Assembly (NCBI GenBank): GCA_029959555.1
Contig: JASCPI010000021.1
Span: 1-64,000 of the forward strand
Source: Lysobacteraceae bacterium PS02065
GTDB lineage: Bacteria > Pseudomonadota > Gammaproteobacteria > Xanthomonadales > Rhodanobacteraceae
Direction of reading: 5' to 3'
DNA: 64,000 nt
Each line of letters starts with the position of its first letter. Position 1 is the stretch's first letter. Below, piece by piece: positions 36,316 through 42,947 of the stretch. Below the pieces are notes generated by a model. The model was given only the letters and a program-made list of their open reading frames with translations, was not told the origin of the DNA and ran no database searches. The position numbers and the translations under genes were made by a program.

Positions 36316-37941
36316 ATGACCGCACCCGCCACGGCCACCTCGCCCGACGCGCGCATGCCGCGCCAGATTCCCTACATCATCGGCAACGAGGCCTGCGAGC
36401 GCTTCAGCTTCTACGGCATGCGCAACATCCTCGTGCCGTTCCTGATCAGTTCGGTGCTGCTGCAGTACCTGCCCGATGCGGATCGCGCCGGTGTCGCCAA
36501 GGACATCTTCCACACGTTCGTGATCGGCGTGTACTTCTTCCCGCTGCTCGGCGGCTGGCTCAGCGACCGCTTCTTCGGCAAGTACAACACCGTGCTGTGG
36601 TTCTCGCTGATCTACTGCGCGGGCCACGCCTGCCTCGCGCTGTTCGAGAACCACGCCTACGGCTTCTACACGGGCCTGTTCCTGATCGCGCTCGGTTCGG
36701 GCGGCATCAAGCCACTGGTGGTGTCGTTCTGCGGCGACCAGTTCGACCAGCGCAACAAGGACAAGGCGAAGCTCGTCTTCGACGCGTTCTACTGGATCAT
36801 CAACTTCGGCTCGTTCTTCGCGTCGCTGTTCGCACCGCTGCTGCTGCGCCACTACGGTCCGGCCGTCGCGTTCGGCATCCCGGGCGTGCTCATGTTCATC
36901 GCCACGCTGATCTTCTGGATGGGCCGCCGCCAGTACATCAACGTGCCGCCGTCGGGCGCCGATCCGCACTCGTTCCTCAACGTCATCCGCACCGCGCTGC
37001 GCACGCGCCGAGAAGGCGAGGGCAGTACGGGCGCGATGATCGCCTGGGCCGGCGTGGCGGCATCGGTCGCGATGCTCGCGGCGTGGGCGCTCAAGGCGAT
37101 CGGCGCACCGCTGCCGTGGCCGGACGCGTTCGGCTTCGTCATCACGGCCTGCCTGTCGCTCGGCGTGCTGATCGCGTTCGGCGGCTGGGGTGCTTCGCTG
37201 CAGCTCGATCGTGCGCGTGGTGCGCATCCGGATGCCGCCGTCGACGGCGTGCGCGCGGTGCTGCGCATCCTCATCGTGTTCGCGCTGGTCACGCCGTTCT
37301 GGTCGCTGTTCGACCAGAAGGCCTCGACGTGGATCCTGCAGGGCAACACGATGGTGATCCCGCATGACACCTGGTGGTGGCCGAGCTGGCTCATCAAGGA
37401 CGCCGCGCAGATGCAGGCGCTCAACCCGCTGCTCGTGATGCTGCTGATCCCGTTCAACAACATCGTGCTCTATCCGGGCCTGCGCCGCCTCGGCTTCACG
37501 GTGACCCCGCTGCGCCGCATGGGCTGGGGCATCGCGTTCTCGGGCGTGTCGTGGATCGTCGCCGGCGTGCTGCAGCTGTGGATCGACAGCGGCGCCGAAG
37601 TCTCGCTCGCCTGGCAGAGCCTGCCCTACCTGCTGCTCACGTTCGGCGAGGTGCTCGTCTCCGCGACCGCACTCGAATTCGCCTACAGCCAGGCCCCGCA
37701 CGCGATGAAGGGCGTGATCATGGCGTTCTGGTACCTCACGAGCACGTTCGGCAGCCTCTGGGTGCTGCTCACCAACGCCGGCGTCCGCAACGACGGCTTC
37801 CGCGCGATGATCACCAACACGGGCTTGAGCGAGCCCGCGTTCCTGATGTTCTTCTTCGCCGGCTTCGCGTTCCTCGCCGCACTCGCGTTCGCGGCCTACG
37901 CGCGCAACTACCCGATGCAGGACAACTATCGCGTGGCGTGA
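36316..37941 (+). CDS. POT/PTR-family proton-dependent oligopeptide transporter
   Basis: A 541-residue major-facilitator peptide symporter. The family's ExxER-like proton motif is in IGNEACERFSFYGMRNIL, followed by the GGWLSDRFFGKYNT loop and the GSGGIKPLVVSFCGDQFD signature. The later FWSLFDQKASTW and LEFAYSQAPHAMKGVIMAFWYLT blocks are also typical. It imports di- and tripeptides. The central region is longer than in DtpA and resembles eukaryote-like POT proteins of xanthomonads. With the divergent OPT transporter and the Dcp lipoprotein it suggests growth on peptides. Confidence 0.93.
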   Translation: MTAPATATSPDARMPRQIPYIIGNEACERFSFYGMRNILVPFLISSVLLQYLPDADRAGVAKDIFHTFVIGVYFFPLLGGWLSDRFFGKYNTVLWFSLIYCAGHACLALFENHAYGFYTGLFLIALGSGGIKPLVVSFCGDQFDQRNKDKAKLVFDAFYWIINFGSFFASLFAPLLLRHYGPAVAFGIPGVLMFIATLIFWMGRRQYINVPPSGADPHSFLNVIRTALRTRREGEGSTGAMIAWAGVAASVAMLAAWALKAIGAPLPWPDAFGFVITACLSLGVLIAFGGWGASLQLDRARGAHPDAAVDGVRAVLRILIVFALVTPFWSLFDQKASTWILQGNTMVIPHDTWWWPSWLIKDAAQMQALNPLLVMLLIPFNNIVLYPGLRRLGFTVTPLRRMGWGIAFSGVSWIVAGVLQLWIDSGAEVSLAWQSLPYLLLTFGEVLVSATALEFAYSQAPHAMKGVIMAFWYLTSTFGSLWVLLTNAGVRNDGFRAMITNTGLSEPAFLMFFFAGFAFLAALAFAAYARNYPMQDNYRVA

Positions 37942-37953
37942 GGGGCGTCCTCA

Positions 37954-37977
37954 CCCGGCCCGATGACGCGGGCCGGG
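37954..37977 (+). terminator. Perfect hairpin after the POT transporter gene
   Basis: CCCGGCCC and GGGCCGGG around an eight-base loop, 12 bases past the stop, followed by TTG only. Likely transcription end, lacking a long T run. Confidence 0.65.
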
Positions 37978-38300
37978 TTGCCCGAACGGCATCGGGCTGA
38001 ACGGCATACGCGCTGTCTCGTCGGTCGGCGCGCGTCCTTCTGCTTCCTTCCGGAGTCCACTGCCGACGAATGTGGCGACATCACGCTGCCATCGTCGTCG
38101 ACCGCCGCTGACGTGATATCACCCATAGCCGGGCCGATATCACTTATCACGCCGTTTCCGCCAGATATCCCGAATGCGTTCATCGAAGCGTCCGGACGCA
38201 AAGTCTTGATTTCTATGAACTTGATCGTTGACGGCGCCATCGTGCTGCTGAACGATGCGTGCTATTCCCCGGATGCGGGGTCTGCTTGTAGATGGGCCTC
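37978..38300. other. Gap at the edge of the cassette array
   Basis: No gene is supported. GC falls relative to upstream DNA. GTGATATCAC-type palindromic words occur at about 38110-38155. I see neither an attI-like site nor an integrase gene on either strand. If this is the array's end, the boundary lies here. Confidence 0.45.
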
Positions 38301-38616
38301 ATGGAACTGACGTCGAGCGGGATTCTCCATCCGACAGGTCTTGCGATAGCCGCGTTCCTCGTCGGCCTCGTCGCCGAGAGCGCCACGTCTTACTTGTACC
38401 TTCGCAAACTTGCGAAGAGCTATCTGCATCAGTGGCGGCACGCTGGTGAGCGAACTGCAGCGCAAGGAGTACACGGCGAGCGGCGACGCGGCGGGAATCG
38501 CGCACTGCGACCGGCATAGGCTCTGGGTCGTGTCTACCTACTGGCTCGCCGTCGTCGGCGTGGCGTCCTTCTTCGCGTCCATCTTCATCTTCGGGTGGCC
38601 GCCGGCTTGGCGCTAG
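38301..38616 (+). pseudogene. Frameshifted small membrane protein gene in the first cassette
   Basis: One frame gives an N-terminal part with a membrane helix (ILHPTGLAIAAFLVGLVAES, then YLYLRKLAKSY); the continuation, CDRHRLWVVSTYWLAVVGVA with a second helix and a PPAW end, is in another frame. Related intact proteins in other proteobacteria have both parts in one chain, from memory of the general pattern. The switch falls near 38445-38455. The stop of the second part is five bases before an attC site, as expected for a cassette gene. Confidence 0.5.
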
Positions 38617-38621
38617 CTGAG

Positions 38622-38733
38622 GCCTAACGAGTCGTTGCAGCCGACGTTGCATCTGTCTGTGGCCCAGGCGGCAGGTAGAGCTTGCCACCCGGTCCCCAGC
38701 CCGCTACAACGCGGCTGAACTCTGGTGTTATGT
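38622..38733 (+). repeat. attC site 1 (long type, about 112 bp)
   Basis: R'' is a consensus GCCTAAC. The inner arms CAGCCGACGTTG and CAACGCGGCTG pair with one bulged base, and R' is GTTATGT (core GTT). The central region CAGGCGGCAGG-AGCTTGCCACC forms a second stem. Two diverged copies of the same 110-base type lie at 41121 and 42097. Confidence 0.75.
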
Positions 38734-38945
38734 TGCACAGAGAATTCCCAGCCAGCGTCACACAAGAGACGATCTGCGCCTACTTCTGGGCGGGAGTCAC
38801 TGTTGGCGTGCTGCCGTTCCAAAGCAGCAAAGACTGGGCGTTCTCTGTGATTGAGCAGCTAGACGCGCCGCCAATGACAGCTTCCGGGACACCCACTTTT
38901 CCGCTCGAACTCATGCAGCCAAGTGCGAGCCGAGCAGGCACATAA
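38730..38945 (+). CDS. Cassette ORF, 71-aa protein of unknown function
   Basis: The ATG overlaps the R' core of the upstream attC and the TAA stop lies in the R'' of the next, so the ORF fills its cassette exactly. The product includes ICAYFWAGVTVGVLP, a hydrophobic stretch, and no known motif; it may be a fragment of a larger protein. Codon use is less GC-biased than the core genes, consistent with foreign origin. Confidence 0.5.
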   Translation: MLHREFPASVTQETICAYFWAGVTVGVLPFQSSKDWAFSVIEQLDAPPMTASGTPTFPLELMQPSASRAGT

Positions 38946-38999
38946 CTCGTTGCCCAAACGGCAGTGCCTTCGGCACGCCGCTTATCTTCAATATGAGGC
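38940..38999 (+). repeat. attC site 2 (60 bp, degenerate ends)
   Basis: R'' ACATAAC followed by TCGTTGCCCAAACGGC; the hairpin CGGCAGTGCC-TTC-GGCACGCCG has the single extra base typical of attC bottom strands; then CTTATCTTCAAT and R' ATGAGGC in place of GTTAGGC. Confidence 0.7.
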
Positions 39000-39008
39000 T
39001 GCTCGCTC

Positions 39009-39284
39009 GTGAAATTCGACGCTCCCATCTGGACGCTCAAGCAGGCATGCCCGTGCTGTGGTCAGGGTGGCCCCACGATTGTGGCCTGTCGACAGTGCGG
39101 TGCCCTCGCGGCGGAGTGCCAGGAGACGAGCACCTTCTTCCGAGGCATTTCCGGAGACGTTAGGTTCCAGCGCGCCGATTCATATATTTGTGACGAGTGT
39201 GGTGCAGTCGGAATGGATTGCTTTGCCGCGGCCACGTCGTCACAACTTCTAGAGCGCGGCCTTAGCAAGGAGCACTACGAATGA
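39009..39284 (+). CDS. Cassette ORF, zinc-ribbon-like protein, 91 aa
   Basis: Three Cys pairs, CPCCGQGG, CRQCG and CDECG, suggest one or two zinc ribbons in a small soluble protein. The start is GTG ten bases after attC 2, and the stop is ten bases before attC 3. No family is recognised. A nucleic-acid or protein-binding role is possible but not shown. Confidence 0.6.
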   Translation: MKFDAPIWTLKQACPCCGQGGPTIVACRQCGALAAECQETSTFFRGISGDVRFQRADSYICDECGAVGMDCFAAATSSQLLERGLSKEHYE

Positions 39285-39293
39285 GGGCGTGCA

Positions 39294-39381
39294 GCCTAAC
39301 GCCTCGCTGGAGCGGACGCGTGGAAGATGAAGTGCCAAGCTCAAACGTGGGCGTGCGCGCCGCTCAGCTCAATCGTTAGGC
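39294..39381 (+). repeat. attC site 3 (88 bp, consensus ends)
   Basis: Textbook ends: R'' GCCTAAC and R' GTTAGGC, perfectly complementary. Inner arms are GGAGCGGACGCG and CGCGCCGCTCAGCTC, with an imperfect central stem. This is the clearest recombination site of the array. Confidence 0.88.
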
Positions 39382-39383
39382 CC

Positions 39384-39761
39384 ATGAAGTACAAGCACAT
39401 CGATTCAGCGCTCCACAACTTCGGTCATTCGTTCGTCAGTCTGATGAACTACGTGGATGACACGTACATCTGCGATCTTCTCGACGCAGCCGCCCGTGAC
39501 TCGGGTTGCAGTGAGGTTCGAATCAACTTCTCGGGTGAGGTCGCTGACCTTCCGCCGCGCAGTGCACCGCAACTGGCGAAGTCGTTCGAGTACTGGAAAG
39601 CGTGGCTGCCGAAGCTTCTAGAAGGGCAAAATGTCAGCCCTTCGAGCCTCAGTGCAATAGTGCTGCGCTACAAACTCACTCGCATGGGCAGAGAGATTCT
39701 TGTGGAGGCAATGGATGATCGAGGCAAGAGCCACAACGTCTTGGTGCAACACACGCTGTAG
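39384..39761 (+). CDS. Cassette ORF, 125-aa hypothetical protein
   Basis: An intact soluble protein beginning three bases after attC 3 (ATG in the usual cassette position). It opens HIDSALHNFGHSFVSLMNYVDD and has a LPKLLEGQNVSPSSLSAIVLR middle; no motif is recognised, though the FGHSF/SLMNY start recalls small cassette proteins of xanthomonads. Lower GC at third codon positions than core genes. Confidence 0.7.
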   Translation: MKYKHIDSALHNFGHSFVSLMNYVDDTYICDLLDAAARDSGCSEVRINFSGEVADLPPRSAPQLAKSFEYWKAWLPKLLEGQNVSPSSLSAIVLRYKLTRMGREILVEAMDDRGKSHNVLVQHTL

Positions 39762-39791
39762 CTTCCGGAGCGTCAGCCCCGTCTCGCATGG

Positions 39792-39848
39792 GCCTAACCC
39801 ATCCTTCAAGCGGACGCCTGACGGCGCCGCTTAAGTCAAACGTTGGAC
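39792..39848 (+). repeat. attC site 4 (57 bp, classic short type)
   Basis: R'' GCCTAAC, then CCATCCTTCAAGCGGACGCC, a CTGACG apex, GGCGCCGCTTAAGTCAAAC and R' GTTGGAC. The CAAGCGGAC/CCGCTTAAGTC arms are those of class 1-like short attC sites. Confidence 0.88.
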
Positions 39849-39851
39849 CCC

Positions 39852-40136
39852 ATGAAAAGCGAACACGACTTCTGCCTCAAGAGCGGCCATACGTGCTCGT
39901 TCGTGCAGGTTCGCTCCTTGCTTCTAAGGCGCTATTTCGTCCTGGCTTATCCGCACGGAGAGCCCTCTTCCGAGGAGGCCGGTGAGCTCTTCGAGCGAGC
40001 CATCCGCTTTGGGCGCGAGCGCTCTATGGAGTTAGTAAAAAAAGCCAGATGCATTCACGCTTCTATTCAGTGGGCACGCAGCGCGCAGAGCCTTGGGCTG
40101 GCATCTGCACGTCGTCGTCTTAACGGGGCGTCATGA
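39852..40136 (+). CDS. Cassette ORF, 94-aa hypothetical protein
   Basis: Starts ATG three bases past attC 4. The product is Cys/Arg-rich at the start (CLKSGHTCSFVQVRSLLLRRYF) with a central EEAGELFERAIRFGRERSMEL helix. It ends without the usual adjacent attC, and the following 160 bases hold no clear gene, so the 3' part may be rearranged. Unrecognised. Confidence 0.5.
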   Translation: MKSEHDFCLKSGHTCSFVQVRSLLLRRYFVLAYPHGEPSSEEAGELFERAIRFGRERSMELVKKARCIHASIQWARSAQSLGLASARRRLNGAS

Positions 40137-40302
40137 AAAAGCATGGTTGTATTTCGTGCTCAGCTGCAAAAATATCTTGCAAGCCATTGGGATCCGCAAC
40201 AGAGGGGTCCAACCAGAGGTTCCACACGGCGTCCCGGCCTCCGCGGCTTCGCCGCTGTGTCCGGGCCGCACGTGAGCCCGGGCGGTATACCCTTTAAGAA
40301 AT

Positions 40303-40722
40303 ATGCGCCGAAAAGTGATCCAGCATTTCGCAAACATGCTCCCGCAGAGATTTCTGGATCTCCCGGAGGGGCCTGACCTTGCCGTTCTGGCAAAAGAGAC
40401 GAGCGGTCTGGCGGAGTTCGACTTCTTGCAGGGAACTGCATCGATTAATGGCATTCTCCGGCCGGAGATGCGCACCGGCACCAGCTACCGAGCTTGGCTT
40501 GAGCGCGAGACGGCTGCTCACGGAATTTCCATGGAGACGCTTTTACACGCCAGGATGAACGTCACATTTCAAGTGACCGATATCAAGGCAAAAGAATCGT
40601 TTGGTCACCTCTTCAAGAGCGCAACTTTCAACTTCGATTGCACAAGTGACCTACGCACTGATGAGAGGTCATACGTTTGCCGCTCATCTGCGTCTAAGGC
40701 ATGGGGCTATGGTTGTGAGTGA
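40303..40722 (+). CDS. Cassette ORF, 139-aa hypothetical protein
   Basis: A soluble protein (KVIQHFANMLPQRFLDLPEG start, FQVTDIKAKESFGHLFKSA centre) of unknown family and distinctly lower GC than the surrounding chromosome. It shares its cassette with the preceding ORF, or an attC between them has been lost. The stop is 28 bases before attC 5. Confidence 0.6.
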   Translation: MRRKVIQHFANMLPQRFLDLPEGPDLAVLAKETSGLAEFDFLQGTASINGILRPEMRTGTSYRAWLERETAAHGISMETLLHARMNVTFQVTDIKAKESFGHLFKSATFNFDCTSDLRTDERSYVCRSSASKAWGYGCE

Positions 40723-40749
40723 CGCCAGCTTGCTGGTACTTGGTAACGG

Positions 40750-40809
40750 GTATAACAATTCATTAATGTCGACGCCGTTTCGCGGCGCGGATCAAATCCG
40801 GCGTTTGGC
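40750..40809 (+). repeat. attC site 5 (60 bp)
   Basis: R'' GTATAAC, then AATTCATTAATGTCGACGCC, a GTTTCGC apex, GGCGCGGATCAAATCCGGC and R' GTTTGGC. Closely follows the AACAATTCATT-GACGCCG-CGGCGCGG pattern of chromosomal-integron attC sites. Confidence 0.82.
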
Positions 40810-40835
40810 CGCACGACGCTAGTTGAGAGCAGCCC

Positions 40836-41108
40836 GTGGAGTACGTCGTGCTCGTCCTGGTGGCTTGGGGGTCGCTCTTGTTGCCAATGCCCGGTTGGTT
40901 CAAGGGCGTCATGACGGTCGCGGTAATCGCGATCGGCGCTGTCCTGCTTCTCTTCGGCCTCGGTGGGTCCTACTGGGACAGCCACATGAGGCCCGGCAGT
41001 TCTTCTGCGGGTTCCACCATCCTGACCGGCGTGCTGCTCCTGCTGTCTCGCGCCGCTCACGTCATGCGACTCATCCTCCACGTGCTTGGGGCGCCGCCTG
41101 ATCCTTAG
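40836..41108 (+). CDS. Cassette ORF, small membrane protein, 90 aa
   Basis: Three hydrophobic segments (VVLVLVAWGSLLLPM, VMTVAVIAIGAVLLLFGLG and ILTGVLLLLSRAAHV) point to a small integral membrane protein. GTG start. Its last 20 residues are encoded in a segment that is repeated at 42022, so the 3' end was duplicated with the adjacent attC. Confidence 0.6.
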   Translation: MEYVVLVLVAWGSLLLPMPGWFKGVMTVAVIAIGAVLLLFGLGGSYWDSHMRPGSSSAGSTILTGVLLLLSRAAHVMRLILHVLGAPPDP

Positions 41109-41232
41109 GCATGGCGGGCGGCCTCACGAGTCGTCGCAGCCGACGTTGCATCGGTCTGTGGATCAGGCGGCAGGTAAAGCTTGCCACCAGTCCCGATCGC
41201 CGCTACAACGCGGCTGAACTCTGGTGTCAGGC
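41045..41232 (+). repeat. Left copy of a 188-bp duplicated cassette end
   Basis: Contains the 3' end of the membrane-protein ORF and attC 6. About 80 percent identical to 42022-42207 by eye, sharing CCGCTCACGTCATGCG, GCTTGGGGCGCC, TGATCCTTAGG and GGGCGGCCTCACG. Confidence 0.75.
41121..41232 (+). repeat. attC site 6 (long type)
   Basis: Homologue of attC 1 with decayed R'' (GCCTCAC) and R' (GTCAGGC). The CAGCCGACGTTG and CAACGCGGCTG arms and the CAGGCGGCAGG-GCTTGCCACC centre are kept. Confidence 0.65.
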
Positions 41233-41245
41233 GTCAGCTCAGTTC

Positions 41246-41908
41246 ATGCGCCCACGAATCGCATTCGCAACGATCTTCGCCCTCGGCGCGGGGACGCACC
41301 TCTTGGTTCTCATCAGTCCGCCCCGGAGTGTTGGCTACCTGGCGGTCTATCTTTGTTGGCTCTTGCCCAGCATCGCGTTCGCACTTTTCATTTCGGCGAA
41401 GTCATCTCCGCCTCGATCGCTGTCGGCACCGGAACGCCGGATGCGTCGAGACTCCCCGACGCTATGGATGGAGGGCCTGGGTCTGTTCGTCGGGATTGCC
41501 GCGGTGGGACTCGTCATCCACCTGTTTGGACCCTACAAGGGGTCGTACGCGTGGCCCCACTCCGGGCCTCTCAGCAAGTCGGAATGGACCCAGTTCCGAG
41601 CCATGAGCCTCATGCTGGTCCTGTGCGCGGCAGGGTGCTGGGGGCTGCTTCGCGGCGAGCCCGGCGATACTGCCGCGCCCATACCCGATGGCTCCAGGCT
41701 GGTACGTGCTGGCGGATGGCTGCGACGGTTGGCAGGTGTGGGGCTCGGTTGTTGGGGAGCGTGGCTGTTTGTTCTTGGCATCCGGCAATGGGGGCAGTCA
41801 GCCGATGGCTTGGACCGCTTGCTGAATCTCATGTTCGTGTTCGGCGGTCCGGTGTGGCTCCTCATAGGCCTGGCACTCGTACTGCGTCGCGGTCGTGGTG
41901 ACATCTGA
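41246..41908 (+). CDS. Cassette ORF, multispanning membrane protein, 220 aa
   Basis: About six hydrophobic helices (for example IAFATIFALGAGTHLLVLI, LYLCWLLPSIAFALFI-like, GLFVGIAAVGLVIHLF, SLMLVLCAAGCWGLL, VGLGCWGAWLFVLGI, LMFVFGGPVWLLIGLAL) and no recognised family. ATG at 41246 lies just after attC 6; the TGA stop is inside the R'' of attC 7, so ORF and cassette coincide. It is the largest gene of the array. Confidence 0.68.
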   Translation: MRPRIAFATIFALGAGTHLLVLISPPRSVGYLAVYLCWLLPSIAFALFISAKSSPPRSLSAPERRMRRDSPTLWMEGLGLFVGIAAVGLVIHLFGPYKGSYAWPHSGPLSKSEWTQFRAMSLMLVLCAAGCWGLLRGEPGDTAAPIPDGSRLVRAGGWLRRLAGVGLGCWGAWLFVLGIRQWGQSADGLDRLLNLMFVFGGPVWLLIGLALVLRRGRGDI

Positions 41909-41971
41909 CACCTCGCTCTCGCCGACTCGCGTCGACAAGCCGCCGCTCGCGGCTCAGCTTCAACGTCGGGC
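41904..41971 (+). repeat. attC site 7 (68 bp, degenerate)
   Basis: TCTGACACCTCGCTC aligns with the consensus TCTAACAATTCGTTC; then GCCGACTCGCG, AAGCCGCCGCTCGCGGCTCA, GCTTCAAC and R' GTCGGGC for GTTGGGC. Several A-to-G and T-to-C changes suggest an ageing site. Confidence 0.6.
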
Positions 41972-42021
41972 CTCGCACGTAGCACCATCGCACTCATGGA
42001 TCACAAAGAGCTGCAGCTCGC

Positions 42022-42207
42022 GTCTCGTGCCGCTCACGTCATGCGGCTCGTCCTCCACTGCTTGGGGCGCCACCTGATCCTTAGGTGTTGCGGGCGGCCT
42101 CACGGGTCGTCATCGCCGACGTTGCATCGACGTGTGAGTCAGGCTGCTGGTGAGCTTGCCACCGGCCTTTCGGCCCGCTACAACTCGACTGAGTTCTGGC
42201 GTCGAGG
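42022..42207 (+). repeat. Right copy of the duplicated cassette end
   Basis: Homologous to 41045-41232. Its coding remnant (SRAAHVMRLVLHCLG in an ORF starting at 41996) has lost the rest of the membrane protein, so this cassette is mostly an attC with a gene stub. Confidence 0.7.
42097..42207 (+). repeat. attC site 8 (long type, most diverged)
   Basis: Third copy of the 110-base type: R'' GCCTCAC, inner GCCGACGTTGCATCG, AGCTTGCCACCGG centre, CTACAACTCGACTGAG, and R' GTCGAGG. Arms pair less well than in attC 1. Confidence 0.55.
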
Positions 42208-42219
42208 TGTACAGCGCAA

Positions 42220-42600
42220 ATGACTTCAAGCGATCTTCGGGCCGTTGAGATCAAGGCATTTGTCCCGGCGCAGGACTTTAAGCTCTCGTTGCGCTTCTAC
42301 GAGGCCTTGGGCTTTACGGTCGCATGGTCATCTGGCGTGTTGGCCTACCTCCGCCATGGAGAGACAAGCTTTCTTCTGCAGAACTTCTTCGTCAAAGAGC
42401 ACGCACACCATTTCCAGATGCACTTTCTGGTCAAGAGCGCAGATGACTGGCACACGCATATCGAATCTCTGGGCATCGCCCGAGACTACGGAGTCTCCTT
42501 CAGCGACGTGCAGGACAGGTCCTGGGGCATGAGAGACTTCACGCTCTCTGATCCGAGCGGTGTTCTGTGGCGCATTGGGCATCCGCTCAGTGCGCCGTGA
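42220..42600 (+). CDS. VOC (glyoxalase/bleomycin resistance/dioxygenase superfamily) protein
   Basis: A 126-residue single-chain VOC fold with two beta-alpha-beta-beta-beta modules (AVEIKAFVPAQDFKLSLRFY, then FQMHFLVKSADDWHTHIES and FTLSDPSGVLWRIG). The start YEALGFTVAW and end DPSGVLWRI are typical of bleomycin-resistance-like proteins, which act as dimers binding metals or drugs. VOC proteins are common passengers of integron cassettes. ATG follows attC 8 by 12 bases. Substrate unknown. Confidence 0.82.
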   Translation: MTSSDLRAVEIKAFVPAQDFKLSLRFYEALGFTVAWSSGVLAYLRHGETSFLLQNFFVKEHAHHFQMHFLVKSADDWHTHIESLGIARDYGVSFSDVQDRSWGMRDFTLSDPSGVLWRIGHPLSAP

Positions 42601-42698
42601 CAATGCACTGGACGCGCATCCGGCAGCATCCGGGAGACCCATCTTTCCGATCCTTTCCGACCGGCACGATAGGGCACGTCCTGCAGACATGACCGGCA

Positions 42699-42887
42699 GT
42701 GCAGCCGACCCATGCGGTCCATGACCCTGCGGGCGACAGGAGCTCCGTACATCAGTTCTCGTGCGTGCAGTGTCGCGTGCGTTTGCCAGTAGAATCCTCA
42801 GCGACAGTTTTCCTGCCAGACGCCGAGTGTCCTTCCTGCGGTACAGCGTTGACGCTTCCGATCGCACGTCCAGGGTTGGCGATCTGA
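42699..42887 (+). CDS. Small zinc-ribbon protein, 62 aa
   Basis: Two Cys pairs, CVQC and CPSC, separated by about 20 residues, form a probable zinc ribbon in a 62-residue protein. The start is a GTG with no good ribosome-binding site, so the N-terminus is doubtful. The TGA stop falls within the decayed R'' of attC 9, the same geometry as other cassettes here, supporting a real cassette gene. Confidence 0.45.
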   Translation: MQPTHAVHDPAGDRSSVHQFSCVQCRVRLPVESSATVFLPDAECPSCGTALTLPIARPGLAI

Positions 42888-42942
42888 GCATTCGTTCAAG
42901 CCGGCACCGCTTCGCGGGACGGCCATATTTTCACTTAAAGGG
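42882..42942 (+). repeat. attC site 9 (61 bp, degenerate)
   Basis: ATCTGAGCATTCGTTCAAGC matches the consensus left side except for R''; CCGGCACCGC-TTC-GCGGGACGG is the hairpin; then CATATTTTCACTTAAAGG in place of TTAATTCAAGCGTTAGG. Confidence 0.65.
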
Positions 42943-42947
42943 GTGTG

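Noticed and set aside
33872..36319. An 815-codon plus-strand frame opposite the OPT transporter
   Set aside because: Composition is Arg/Asp/His/Glu-dominated low complexity typical of the antisense of a membrane-protein gene; the minus-strand OPT match is decisive.
37978..38300. attI site or a remnant integrase gene at the start of the array
   Set aside because: No tyrosine recombinase motifs (R-H-R-Y boxes) and no attI-like core next to the first cassette were found; the palindromic GATATC words are not attI.
40137..40302. An extra attC between the two ORFs of one cassette
   Set aside because: GTCCAAC at 40205 matches the R'' pattern and CCCGG-CCGGG stems exist, but no R' or inner arms in the right order follow.
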